From the NCBI GenBank assembly GCA_045125095.1, contig JBGVMW010000299.1:24375-88374 (forward strand): a DNA stretch of 64,000 bases, read 5' to 3'. The DNA is from JBGVMW01 sp045125095 (GTDB lineage Bacteria > Bacillota > Clostridia > Lachnospirales > Lachnospiraceae). The notes below the pieces were generated by a model that did not search any database, was not told the DNA's origin, and saw only the letters and a program-made list of their open reading frames with translations. Shown here piece after piece: positions 1-8,651 of this stretch. The position numbers were made by a program, and so were the translations under genes. Positions within the stretch are counted from its first letter, which is position 1, and the number at the start of each line of letters is the position of its first letter.

Positions 1-1659
1 TTGTCAAGGTTCGGAATTGATGTTTCGGAAAGTAAGATTATTGGTGGTACAACAGTATTGTTAACACCTCCACAAGCAAGACAGTTATATAATAAAGCTC
101 CATATCTTATTGCAATGAGTATTACAGATTTTTCAAAGATCAGTTTAGAGGATGATTTGTTTGAAGATGTTGAGTTCGAAGAAGATGATGGTATTATTCA
201 GCCTCCGGGAAACGAACCAACTGTAGGTGTTATTGACACCCAGTTCAATGAAAAAGTTTATTTTCACAAGTGGGTAGATTACATACCTATGTTGCCGACT
301 GATATATTAGAACCCGAGGATTACAAACATGGAACAGCGGTGTCATCAATTATTGTAGATGGACCGAGAGGAAATGGAGGATTGGATGATGGGTGTGGTC
401 ATTTTCGCGTAAGACATTTCGGAGTGTCAAAACAAAGCGGATATAGTTCATTTGCAATTTTGCGAGAGATCAGAAATATAGTTGAAAACAATCAAGATAT
501 CAAAGTATGGAATTTATCTTTGGGTTCCAAGAATGAGATACGAGAAAACTATATTTCGCCTGAGGCAGCTGAATTAGATCGGATTCAAAGTGAATTTGAT
601 GTTGTTTTTGTTATATCCGGAACAAATACACCAGATGGAATGAAACATCCGGATATGAAAGTAGGTGCACCCGCCGATTCATTGAATTCATTAGTAGTAA
701 ATGCAGTTGATATGTCCGGAAAATCGGCGTCTTACACTAGACGTGGTCCAGTGCTTTCTTTTTTTCATAAACCGGATATATGCTATTATGGTGGAGATGG
801 AACAAAAGCAGAAGAAAAGATAGCGGTGTGTGCAGATGAATTAGGTGCTATATATTTATCTGGAACATCTTTTGCAGCTCCGTGGATCACAAGAAAACTG
901 GCGTATTTAATCTATGTTATGGGTCTTAGTAGAGAAGTGGCGAAGGCTCTTATTATCGATTCTGCAGCAAAATGGGGACCTAGTGGAAATGTTTCAGACA
1001 CAATGGGATACGGAGTTGTACCTAAACGTATAGAAGATATTTTGAATACTTCTGATGATGAAATAAAATTTATAATCACTGGTACAACAGAAGATTATGA
1101 AACATATAACTATACATTGCCGGTTCCTGTAGTAAATGGAAAACATCCGTATTATGCTAAGGCAGTATTGTGTTATTTCCCGTACTGTGATCGAAATCAG
1201 GGGGTCGATTATACAGGAACTGAGATGGATATACATTTTGGTCGTGTAATAACTGAAAAAAAGAATGGAACTATCAAGACCAAAATAAAAGCTATTGACG
1301 ATAATAAACAGACCGAGGAAGGTCAGGTTATGTATGAGGAAGATGCAAGAAATGTATTTAGGAAATGGGACAATATTAAGCGTATATGTGAGAAAGTAAA
1401 AGACAGAAGAGTTCCAAAAAAATCCTATGATGCCGGTATGTGGGGAATAGGAGTTATAACTAAAGAACGAGTAACATCGAAAAATAGAAGACCATTGCAA
1501 TTTGGTCTTGTAATCACACTTAAAGAAATGTATGGGAAAAACAGAATAGAGGACTTTGCTAAAATGTGCGAAGCTAAAGGATGGCTGGTTAATCGACTGG
1601 ATGTTCAGAATCAGCTTGATATCTATGCAAGAGCAGAAGAAGAGATAAAGTTTGATTAA
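1..1659 (+). CDS. S8 family (subtilisin-like) serine peptidase, 5' end missing
   Basis: Subtilase domain with a complete catalytic set when numbered from the TTG at base 1: Asp79 in GVIDT, His110 in KHGTAV, Ser290 in SGTSFAAP, and the probable oxyanion Asn209 in SGTNT. The frame is open to the window edge and Asp79 sits unusually close to the start, so an N-terminal part very probably lies upstream; TTG is just the first codon visible. About 260 residues follow the serine, ending in a charged, lysine-rich segment with no signal peptide or membrane helix visible, which suggests a cytoplasmic protease. From memory, intracellular S8 proteases of this shape often follow an AAA+ ATPase gene in accessory or conflict loci; the upstream neighbour is not in view, so that is inference. 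The family call is firm, the role unknown. Confidence 0.85.
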   Translation: MSRFGIDVSESKIIGGTTVLLTPPQARQLYNKAPYLIAMSITDFSKISLEDDLFEDVEFEEDDGIIQPPGNEPTVGVIDTQFNEKVYFHKWVDYIPMLPTDILEPEDYKHGTAVSSIIVDGPRGNGGLDDGCGHFRVRHFGVSKQSGYSSFAILREIRNIVENNQDIKVWNLSLGSKNEIRENYISPEAAELDRIQSEFDVVFVISGTNTPDGMKHPDMKVGAPADSLNSLVVNAVDMSGKSASYTRRGPVLSFFHKPDICYYGGDGTKAEEKIAVCADELGAIYLSGTSFAAPWITRKLAYLIYVMGLSREVAKALIIDSAAKWGPSGNVSDTMGYGVVPKRIEDILNTSDDEIKFIITGTTEDYETYNYTLPVPVVNGKHPYYAKAVLCYFPYCDRNQGVDYTGTEMDIHFGRVITEKKNGTIKTKIKAIDDNKQTEEGQVMYEEDARNVFRKWDNIKRICEKVKDRRVPKKSYDAGMWGIGVITKERVTSKNRRPLQFGLVITLKEMYGKNRIEDFAKMCEAKGWLVNRLDVQNQLDIYARAEEEIKFD

Positions 1660-2064
1660 GGCTGAGTGGGAACGTGCTTCATAATGAGCAAACATAATAT
1701 TGAAAAAGAAAAGCAACGCAAAAAAAATATAAATGCATTGAAAAACACTGAGTATTCAAGCGTTTATACTTATTTACGGTGAAATAAAAAATAGCCAACC
1801 CCAGGAGCAAAGGATTCTAAGCGCTTAAGCGCCTACTCCCACTTGGGAACCCAGCTTTCATCCATCACAAGTTGACTATAAATAGTATAACGCATTTTAT
1901 GCTCATGTCAAGTTGTGTGTACTGATAATACGACGGTTTTTAGTTGATGGTAAACGTTCTCAGAGCCAGATTAAAAATGCAGATGGTTATTCTTAAAGCA
2001 TATATGAGGGATGGTAGTATAAGTCATACGAAAAAGGACAAGAGGATTAAAGTTCGTGTCTGTT
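1660..2064. other. Non-coding AT-rich spacer with palindromes
   Basis: No convincing gene. A perfect 12-bp palindrome GCGCTTAAGCGC lies at about 1821-1832 and a near-palindrome TCCCACTTGGGA follows at about 1846-1857. Open frames of 31-32 codons start at 1684 and 1977 but lack a good ribosome binding site. The palindromes could be a recombination or regulatory site, or the degraded end of an element. Nothing else recognised. Confidence 0.4.
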
Positions 2065-2217
2065 ATGTATAGAGTGAAAAAAGGAGCAACAAGGCTCTAT
2101 ATTGATGAGTTGCCAAGCTGGTGTAGAAGCGTGCTTATTGATTGTATTAAAGCTAATTTAAGAGAAGCAAAGAATGATAGCAGAAAGCTATGCTTTAGTT
2201 GTGTAGATTTTTACTAG
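2065..2217 (+). CDS. Possible 50-residue small protein
   Basis: Open frame of 50 codons ending 11 bases before the likely start of the next gene, an arrangement that would suit translational coupling. The product has four cysteines and mixed charge and resembles nothing I recognise. No strong ribosome binding site precedes the ATG, so it may be chance. Confidence 0.3.
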   Translation: MYRVKKGATRLYIDELPSWCRSVLIDCIKANLREAKNDSRKLCFSCVDFY

Positions 2218-2228
2218 GAGTGATGAAA

Positions 2229-3992
2229 ATGAACTTAACCCGTTTTATAAAAGAGGTGGAGAATATATTAGATACCATGTCTAGCCAACAATTAATGGCT
2301 TTTATACATGACATGGCAAGAACTTTACCTGAAAATCAGAGAAATTCCTTTTTGAACAAATTGGAAAAAATTGGTGTGAAAGAGGAAGGATACAAAGCAG
2401 AAAAAAGAGAAGAAAATAAAAAAATACAGGAACAATTGAATAGGCTAAAAGAAAATTTGACAAAAATAGAAGAGGGACTACTTTGCTTGGAAGGTTCTTT
2501 CAATGAGATGTATGACGAGTGGTACAATGATGATAAAGATGAATTTTTGTTTGAAGATCCGGAAGGTGTAACGGACATTATTGTGGAAGCTTGTGGATTT
2601 CTTCATAAGTGTATCGATATGGAAGAATATGAGGCGGGATATGAAATAGGAAATATTTTAGCGGATTTGTCCATTGAAGTAGATGGCGAATATATGGATT
2701 ATATGGGGGAACCATTATTTATTGAAGATTTGGAACTCTTTCATTTGTGTTCCATAGATCATAAGAAACTGGTTGTTGAAACTATGTATGCGGCATATCG
2801 TGCAAATGAATTGTCTAAGCGTTCGGAGATTTTGTATGAAATACTGAAACGTTCGGAAAGAAATGATGTGACTATGGAAATGATTATGCAATGTAGCGAG
2901 GAGTTACCGGAATTTGACGAGTTTTTAGAACGTTGGATACAGTATTTGGGTAAACAGTCTTCTGTCAATGTAGAACGCTTATTGAAAGAAGCGTTGGAAT
3001 TTGTAAATAACGAGAATAAACTTTTGGAATTTGCCAGGGAAAATTACGTGCAGCATCCCGGTTTTTATGAGCAGTATATATCCAATAATGTTCATTATGT
3101 GGATAAGAAATCCCATTTGTTAGAAATAGGAAAAGAGGCATTGGAGAAAATTGAAAAAAAATACTTGGTACGTAGTCGAATTGCTTTGTTAACAAGTCAA
3201 GTGGCATTAGATTTGGGAATGCAAAAAGAGGCAGAAAATGGTTGGCTGGAAGCTTTTCGTTCAGACACAAGGGTTGTAAATTATTTGCGTTTATTTGTGG
3301 AGTGTGTACATTTTTCAGATTATATGAATGAAGTGAAACAAATACGTCAGAATATACATTTAAAAAACAACAGATTTCCATATACTGCTATAGAGGAATT
3401 AAAAGAAAACCAGATAAGTGACAATGAATTTTATATGCTTGCTTTTCTGGGAGGAGAATTTTCGTATGCGAAAGAGCAGGGAATGAATGTAAAGGATTCT
3501 TTAGGCTGGAGTGTTACATTTATGAAATGTGGATTGGCAGCATTTTTATTATTGTTGTTGGAAAATGAAAATTTGCAACAAGGATGTAAGGAGATGTGCC
3601 GTAAAATAGTATCAGAAGTTAAATTTGATAAGAATGAGTATGAGAATGGTTTAATAAAAGAAATTGATGACAATAGTCAGGAATGGTTTTGGAATTGCTT
3701 GTGCCGTTGGAAAAATACCATTGTTCTTTCCGAAGAAGAGAAGAATATGTATATGCAATGGATTGAAAAACTTGTTGAAAAACGGGTTAAAGGAATTATG
3801 GAAGCCAATCGTCGTAATTACTATGGTGAATGTGCAGCATTTATTGCAGCATTGGGAGAAGTAAGAGAAAGCAGAGGAGAAGGGAATGGAAAGCAAAACT
3901 TGTTGTTAGAATATAAGACTTTGTACTCACGCAGAAGGGCATTTCATCAGGAACTAAGAACTTACGGAATGATAGAAAAAAAGAGGAAATAG
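2229..3992 (+). CDS. Uncharacterised large helical protein
   Basis: I do not recognise this 587-residue protein. The start at 2229 is preferred because AGGAG at 2216-2220 sits eight bases upstream; an in-frame ATG at 2199 would give ten more residues but has no such site. The first 45 residues look helical and carry an aromatic/leucine pattern (FIKEVENILDTMSS, LPENQRNSFLNKL), followed by a very charged Lys/Glu segment at about 55-90 that is probably coiled coil. The rest is Leu/Glu/Lys-rich and reads like an alpha-helical solenoid (TPR-like), without catalytic motifs, signal peptide or membrane segments. A cytoplasmic scaffold or binding protein is a guess. Base composition is AT-rich like the protease gene upstream and unlike the housekeeping genes later in the window. 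Confidence 0.7.
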   Translation: MNLTRFIKEVENILDTMSSQQLMAFIHDMARTLPENQRNSFLNKLEKIGVKEEGYKAEKREENKKIQEQLNRLKENLTKIEEGLLCLEGSFNEMYDEWYNDDKDEFLFEDPEGVTDIIVEACGFLHKCIDMEEYEAGYEIGNILADLSIEVDGEYMDYMGEPLFIEDLELFHLCSIDHKKLVVETMYAAYRANELSKRSEILYEILKRSERNDVTMEMIMQCSEELPEFDEFLERWIQYLGKQSSVNVERLLKEALEFVNNENKLLEFARENYVQHPGFYEQYISNNVHYVDKKSHLLEIGKEALEKIEKKYLVRSRIALLTSQVALDLGMQKEAENGWLEAFRSDTRVVNYLRLFVECVHFSDYMNEVKQIRQNIHLKNNRFPYTAIEELKENQISDNEFYMLAFLGGEFSYAKEQGMNVKDSLGWSVTFMKCGLAAFLLLLLENENLQQGCKEMCRKIVSEVKFDKNEYENGLIKEIDDNSQEWFWNCLCRWKNTIVLSEEEKNMYMQWIEKLVEKRVKGIMEANRRNYYGECAAFIAALGEVRESRGEGNGKQNLLLEYKTLYSRRRAFHQELRTYGMIEKKRK

Positions 3993-4283
3993 GATTTTCA
4001 ACGATGTTTCTGTGCATATTAAAACTTATGGATATTGATATTCCAGAATGGATTATTTCATTAAACCAAGAAGGAAGAAAAATTGAAGTAATATATGAAA
4101 AATGATAAGCGGTATGTGTTTGTTAGAAAAAAGAATTGATTTAAGAAAGACTTATTAGAATTTTCAGAAACGGAAAAGAATTAATGATTACTTGCCTTTT
4201 AGTGTATCGGATACGTAGATATGCTGAAAGGCTGTTTTTATTGATAGCGTAGGCTGAGAGATGACAACAGAAGAAAAAACAAA
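3993..4283. other. Spacer with a 33-codon possible gene remnant
   Basis: A 33-codon frame at 4004-4105 begins shortly after the preceding stop and has protein-like composition (DIPEWIISLNQEG), but no ribosome binding site; it may be the leftover end of a larger gene. The remainder to the TetR promoter shows no clear terminator or gene. Confidence 0.3.
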
Positions 4284-4312
4284 TTGACAACGGGCATAAT
4301 ATCGTGTATACT
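4284..4312 (+). promoter_or_regulatory. Promoter of the TetR regulator gene
   Basis: TTGACA at 4284-4289, a 17-base spacer and TATACT at 4307-4312: a near-consensus sigma-A promoter. The operator begins four bases after the -10 and covers the expected start site, which fits autorepression. Confidence 0.8.
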
Positions 4313-4315
4313 ACA

Positions 4316-4332
4316 ACCGACAGGCAGTCGGT
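4316..4332. promoter_or_regulatory. Operator 1 for the TetR regulator
   Basis: ACCGACAGGCAGTCGGT: inverted arms ACCGAC and GTCGGT around five bases. The same sequence with one base changed lies in front of the MFS gene at 5090-5106. Placement just downstream of the -10 suggests autorepression. Confidence 0.8.
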
Positions 4333-4361
4333 TTGTAAAATACATAATAAGGAAGAGGAAT

Positions 4362-5018
4362 ATGCGAGTAGTAAAGGAAGCAGAAGAAAGAAAAGAAGAA
4401 ATCCTGGATGCGGCAGAAAACTTGTTTGCTGCCAAGGGGTTTGATAATACCAGTACAGGTGACATATTGAATGCAGTAGGAATTGCAAGAGGAACTCTTT
4501 ATTACCATTTCAAATCTAAGGAAGAAATTCTGGATGGTGTGATTGAGCGTATAACAAACCGGTTGATGCAGGATGCACGAGAGATTGCCAGGAATAAAGA
4601 ACTGCCGGTGCTGGAACGTCTTACAAAAGCAATTATGTCTATGAATGTGGAAACGAAGATTGGACATGAAGTAATGGAGCAAGTACATCGTCCACATAAT
4701 GCATTGATGCATCAGAAGATGCAGACCACGTTATTAATGGGGATCAATCCTATTATTACAGAATTGGTGGAGGAAGGTATAGAACAGGGAATTTGTCATA
4801 CACAGTATCCGGAATCGGTGGTGGAAATGACGATGCTTTATGCAAATACAGCTTTTGATGAATTGAATATAGCAGGAAACAGTCCAGAGCAAAAGGAGAA
4901 GAAAATTGCCGGGTTTATCTATAATGTAGAGCGCCTTATGGGAATGAAGGAAGGAAGTTTACAGGAAACAATCATGGAGATTTTTCTTGGAAGTGGGATG
5001 ATGAGAAGAGACAATTAG
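4362..5018 (+). CDS. TetR/AcrR family transcriptional regulator
   Basis: 218-residue repressor with an N-terminal TetR helix-turn-helix (about residues 8-55, including ILDAAENLFAAKGFDNTS and IARGTLYYHFKSKEEIL) and a divergent C-terminal ligand domain. The start at 4362 follows GGAAGAGG; the upstream in-frame ATG would place the promoter and operator inside the coding sequence. It is followed by, and in the same direction as, an MFS exporter and an ABC exporter, and the same 17-bp palindrome precedes both units. It therefore very likely represses itself and the transport genes until an unknown toxic compound binds. The ligand cannot be told from the sequence. Confidence 0.92.
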   Translation: MRVVKEAEERKEEILDAAENLFAAKGFDNTSTGDILNAVGIARGTLYYHFKSKEEILDGVIERITNRLMQDAREIARNKELPVLERLTKAIMSMNVETKIGHEVMEQVHRPHNALMHQKMQTTLLMGINPIITELVEEGIEQGICHTQYPESVVEMTMLYANTAFDELNIAGNSPEQKEKKIAGFIYNVERLMGMKEGSLQETIMEIFLGSGMMRRDN

Positions 5019-5089
5019 GGATAGAATTGGTTAACCATATAGTAATAGAAAGCTGGTATAGAATGCTTTCTATTATAATTTTATATTTT

Positions 5090-5106
5090 ACCGACAGACA
5101 GTCGGT
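5090..5106. promoter_or_regulatory. Operator 2 for the TetR regulator
   Basis: ACCGACAGACAGTCGGT, 16 of 17 bases identical to the operator at 4316. It lies 18 bases before the MFS start and directly after a TATAAT-like box at about 5074-5079, so binding would block transcription of the transporter operon. Confidence 0.8.
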
Positions 5107-5124
5107 CTGCTGAAAGGAGAAAGT

Positions 5125-6384
5125 ATGGATCGTAAACACAATTTTAATCGTTTTCTTTTATTATGGGCAGGGGAATTTGTGTCCTCTATAGGTGGAGGAT
5201 TGACCAGTTTCGGATTGGGGGTCTATGTGTTTGAGCAGACCCAAAGCGCAGCAAACATGGCGATTGTTACCCTTCTGGCTTTTTTGCCTACACTGCTTTT
5301 GAGTGTTCCGGCTGGTGTTTTGGCAGACCGTTATGACAGAAGACTACTGATGATGCTTGGAGATGGTTGCTCTGCGGTGGGTATTCTGTTTATTCTGTTT
5401 TGTATGTTAAGAGGTGGAGCTAGTCTTACGGAAATATGCATTGGCGTGACAATAAGTGCAGTTTTTTCTTCCCTGCTGGAACCTTCTTACCGTGCTACAG
5501 TAACAGATCTGTTGGATGCGGAGGAATATTCCAGAGCCAGCGGGATGGTTAGCATTGCGGGAAGTGCCAGATATCTCATTTCCCCTATTCTTGCAGGTGT
5601 ACTTTTGACGGTATCGGATATCCGATTGCTGTTGATTCTTGATATCTGTACGTTTTTCCTGACCGTAATCTGTACCGGAGTGGTTAGGAAAGGACTGACA
5701 GCAAAGGCGGCAGAAGAAAAGGAGACGTTTTTTAAAGCACTGCAAATGGGATGGAATGCTGTTACGGAAAAGAAAGGGGTATTCCTTTTGATTCTGCTCT
5801 CCTCTGTTATGACATGTTTTATGGGAGCTTTTCAGATTTTGGCAGAGCCGCTCATTTTGGATTTTAATAATAGTGCCACATTGGGAATTGGGGAAACGGT
5901 CTGCGCTAGTGGAATGTTGGTTTCCAGTTTGTTTTTGGGAGTAAAGGGGATAAAAAAAGGTTATTTGAAAATTTTATCCGGCTCCCTATCCATAGCGGGT
6001 ATCGCTATGATTCTTTTTGGATTAAAGGAAAATATCTATCTAATTTGTGTTGCGGGCTTCCTATTTTTTGCAATGCTTCCGTTTGCCAATAATTGTCTGG
6101 ATTATCTTGTAAGGACAAATATTGCGGATGAATTACAAGGCAGGGCATGGGGATTCATTGGATTTTTGTCGCAGATTGGTTATGTGGTGGCATATGGTCT
6201 GGCTGGCATTCTGGCAGATGGGATTGGGGAGCAGTTTCAAGTTGGAGTTGGACGAGGTGCAGCAGTAGTCATCATGATATCCGGGGGGCTGCTGGGTATC
6301 ATGGCATTAGCTATCTATCCTATTAAATCAGTGCGTGAACTGGAGAATAGAATACCAAAAGCCACTGAAAGGAGCACATTATGA
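5125..6384 (+). CDS. MFS family exporter
   Basis: 419-residue integral membrane protein with about twelve hydrophobic segments, the loop 2-3 motif of the major facilitator superfamily (GVLADRYDRRLLM, residues 65-77) and an N-terminal half typical of drug-efflux MFS_3-type proteins. It starts after GAAAGGAGAAAG and its stop overlaps the start of the next gene (ATGA). It is the first gene behind operator 2, so TetR-controlled efflux of a drug or host compound is the likely role. Substrate unknown; proton-coupled export is inferred from the family. Confidence 0.9.
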   Translation: MDRKHNFNRFLLLWAGEFVSSIGGGLTSFGLGVYVFEQTQSAANMAIVTLLAFLPTLLLSVPAGVLADRYDRRLLMMLGDGCSAVGILFILFCMLRGGASLTEICIGVTISAVFSSLLEPSYRATVTDLLDAEEYSRASGMVSIAGSARYLISPILAGVLLTVSDIRLLLILDICTFFLTVICTGVVRKGLTAKAAEEKETFFKALQMGWNAVTEKKGVFLLILLSSVMTCFMGAFQILAEPLILDFNNSATLGIGETVCASGMLVSSLFLGVKGIKKGYLKILSGSLSIAGIAMILFGLKENIYLICVAGFLFFAMLPFANNCLDYLVRTNIADELQGRAWGFIGFLSQIGYVVAYGLAGILADGIGEQFQVGVGRGAAVVIMISGGLLGIMALAIYPIKSVRELENRIPKATERSTL

Positions 6385-8645
6385 AAATAAGAATTCTATG
6401 GAACGATATAAAAGGTAACCGTCTTTTGGCTGTCACTACCTGGCTTTTTATGGCGATATGCGCATTTATGTTTGCATTGACCTGTTTTCTGTTCGTCAGT
6501 CTGATGTCGTCCGTAGATACGTTAATGGAAAAGGCGCAGACACCGGATTTTCTGCAAATGCACGCAGGTCAGATTAAGGAGGAAGAACTCGTGGAATTTG
6601 CAGAAGAAAATGAGCAGGTACGTGATTACCAGATTTTGAAATTTCTGAATTTGGAGAACAGCTCCATCTTTCTGAATAATCATTCTTTGGCAGACAGCAC
6701 GCAGGATAATGGTGTCTGCGTACAGAGTGGAAGCTTTGATTACCTTCTGGACTTGGAGAATAAAACGATTCATGTCTCTGATGGTGAGATCTATGTTCCG
6801 GTCTGTTATCGGAAGGAATACGGTCTCATAGTGGGGGGAACAGTACAGATAGGGAAAAATTTTTTTACAATTGCCGGGTTTTTAAGAGATTCTCAGATGA
6901 ATTCTATGATGTCTTCTTCCAAGCGTTTTCTGGTGAGTCCATCCGACTATAGAAGGTTGAAAGAGGAAGGGAGTGAGGAATACCTGATTGAATTTTTGTT
7001 GCGGGAGGAAGCAGACATAAATGCATTTGTTACAGAATACACAGATGCCGGACTACCTTCCAATGGACCGGCGATTACCAAACCGCTGATCCGCATGATG
7101 AATGCACTTTCGGATGGGCTGATGATATTGGTGATTCTTCTCGTAAGTGTGGTATCGCTATTAATCTCCATGCTCTGCATCCGTTTTACGCTGCTGACAC
7201 AGATTGAGGCTGACCGAAAAGAAATCGGAATGCTAAAGGCCATTGGAATATCTAAAGATGATATCCGACAGCTCTATAACATGAAATTTTTAGCACTTTC
7301 GGGATTGGGTGCTACATTTGGACTGCTGCTGGCATTTCTGGTAAAGGGAAGCATATCTGCACAAGTACAGGAATTATATGGAGCATCTGATAACGGATTG
7401 TCAGGAATCATTGCGGCTTTTGTAGGTGTGGCATTAACGGAAGGTATTCTGCTTTTGTCTGTTAGGAGGACGCTGAAACGCACAGAAAAATTATCGGCGG
7501 TAGAGGCTCTTACCGGACAGTACAGGGAGAGAAAAAAGAGAGTTCTTCCTTCACCACAGAATATGATGGTTGCTCTGGTTATTACATTGGGAATATTCAT
7601 GATGATATTGCCTCAGAATCTGTTAAGCACCATTGCCTCCCCACGCTTTGTCACTTACATGGGCATCGGAGATGGGGAGATTCGTCTGGATATCCGTCAG
7701 ACAGAGGATATTGCAGGAAAAACGGAACAGGTGGAGAAGCTTTTGGCGGAGGATGAACAGATAGCAAGTTTTGTTACCTTGCAGACAGCCTCATGCAAGG
7801 TGGTTCTGCCGGACCGTACCAATACCAGCTTACAGGTGGAGCAGGGCAATCACACCACTTTTCCTGTTACCTATGCAGAGGGAGAAGCACCAAAGGAGAA
7901 AAATGAGATTGCACTTTCTTACTTGTGTGCAGATGAATTCGGATTATCTGAGGGAGACAGGATTTTGATTTCTATTGATGGGAAATTGCAGGAATATACT
8001 ATTTGTGGAATTTACTCAGATATCACAAATGGAGGAAAGACGGCGAAAGTTGCATATCTTCATGGAGAGGAACCACTTATGTGGAGTGTGTTTTATGTTT
8101 CATTGAAGGATAATGCCGAAAAAACGGAATGGTTATCTGAGTATACTGAAAATTTATCGAACAGCGGCATTAGTGCAAAGGCAGTAGACATCCGGGAATA
8201 TGTGGATGATACCTATGGGCAGACAATTCAGCAAATTCGTACGGCGGCAAAGGTGGCGGGTATGGTAGCTGCTTTGGTGATATTTGCGGTAGTATTTCTC
8301 TTCACTCGTTTGCATGTGACAAAGGACCGCTACGATATTTCTTTGAGAAAAGCAATCGGCTTTACAGGTAGGGATATTAAGAGACTGTACTTGCTTAGGT
8401 ATCTACCGGTAATGTTGGTTGGAATCTTAGCGGGGATTTTATTTGCGAATATATTAGGAGAGAAACTGGCAGGAATGCTTTTAAAATCCCTTGGGGCAAC
8501 GGGTTTTTCTTTTCTGATTGATTATAAAACAGTGTGCCTCGTCGTACCTGTTGTTACAGTTACAATAGCAAGTTGTGCTGTTTTGCTTGGACTGTTGAAA
8601 ATTAAAAATATCGGGCCATACGAATGCTGCATGGGAAAGGAGTAG
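6381..8645 (+). CDS. FtsX-like ABC transporter permease
   Basis: 754-residue membrane protein with the layout of large MacB/FtsX-type permeases: a membrane segment at about residues 15-40, an extracellular domain, three segments at about 240-370, a second extracellular domain (about 420-610) and three segments near the C-terminus. Two FtsX-type motifs are seen (DRKEIGMLKAIGISKDDIRQ, and DISLRKAIGFTGRDIKRLY near the end). It overlaps the MFS stop by four bases and is followed after six bases by its ATPase. Such permeases export or extract peptides, lipids or antibiotics from the membrane; which one applies here is unknown. Confidence 0.9.
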   Translation: MKIRILWNDIKGNRLLAVTTWLFMAICAFMFALTCFLFVSLMSSVDTLMEKAQTPDFLQMHAGQIKEEELVEFAEENEQVRDYQILKFLNLENSSIFLNNHSLADSTQDNGVCVQSGSFDYLLDLENKTIHVSDGEIYVPVCYRKEYGLIVGGTVQIGKNFFTIAGFLRDSQMNSMMSSSKRFLVSPSDYRRLKEEGSEEYLIEFLLREEADINAFVTEYTDAGLPSNGPAITKPLIRMMNALSDGLMILVILLVSVVSLLISMLCIRFTLLTQIEADRKEIGMLKAIGISKDDIRQLYNMKFLALSGLGATFGLLLAFLVKGSISAQVQELYGASDNGLSGIIAAFVGVALTEGILLLSVRRTLKRTEKLSAVEALTGQYRERKKRVLPSPQNMMVALVITLGIFMMILPQNLLSTIASPRFVTYMGIGDGEIRLDIRQTEDIAGKTEQVEKLLAEDEQIASFVTLQTASCKVVLPDRTNTSLQVEQGNHTTFPVTYAEGEAPKEKNEIALSYLCADEFGLSEGDRILISIDGKLQEYTICGIYSDITNGGKTAKVAYLHGEEPLMWSVFYVSLKDNAEKTEWLSEYTENLSNSGISAKAVDIREYVDDTYGQTIQQIRTAAKVAGMVAALVIFAVVFLFTRLHVTKDRYDISLRKAIGFTGRDIKRLYLLRYLPVMLVGILAGILFANILGEKLAGMLLKSLGATGFSFLIDYKTVCLVVPVVTVTIASCAVLLGLLKIKNIGPYECCMGKE

Positions 8646-8651
8646 AGAATT

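Noticed and set aside
994..1716. 240-codon frame on the minus strand opposite the protease gene
   Set aside because: Composition is Phe/Ser/Ile-rich antisense of a real subtilase gene with a complete triad; no ribosome binding site.
1977..2072. 31-codon frame before the 50-codon ORF
   Set aside because: Protein-like sequence but no ribosome binding site and overlap with the next small ORF; too weak to list as a gene.
2965..3381. 138-codon minus-strand frame inside the unknown helical protein
   Set aside because: Antisense frame in AT-rich DNA; the plus strand has a strong start and continuous helical protein.
4141..4712. Minus-strand frames over the TetR gene and its promoter
   Set aside because: They run across the promoter and operator and encode low-complexity Leu/Ser/Phe sequence.
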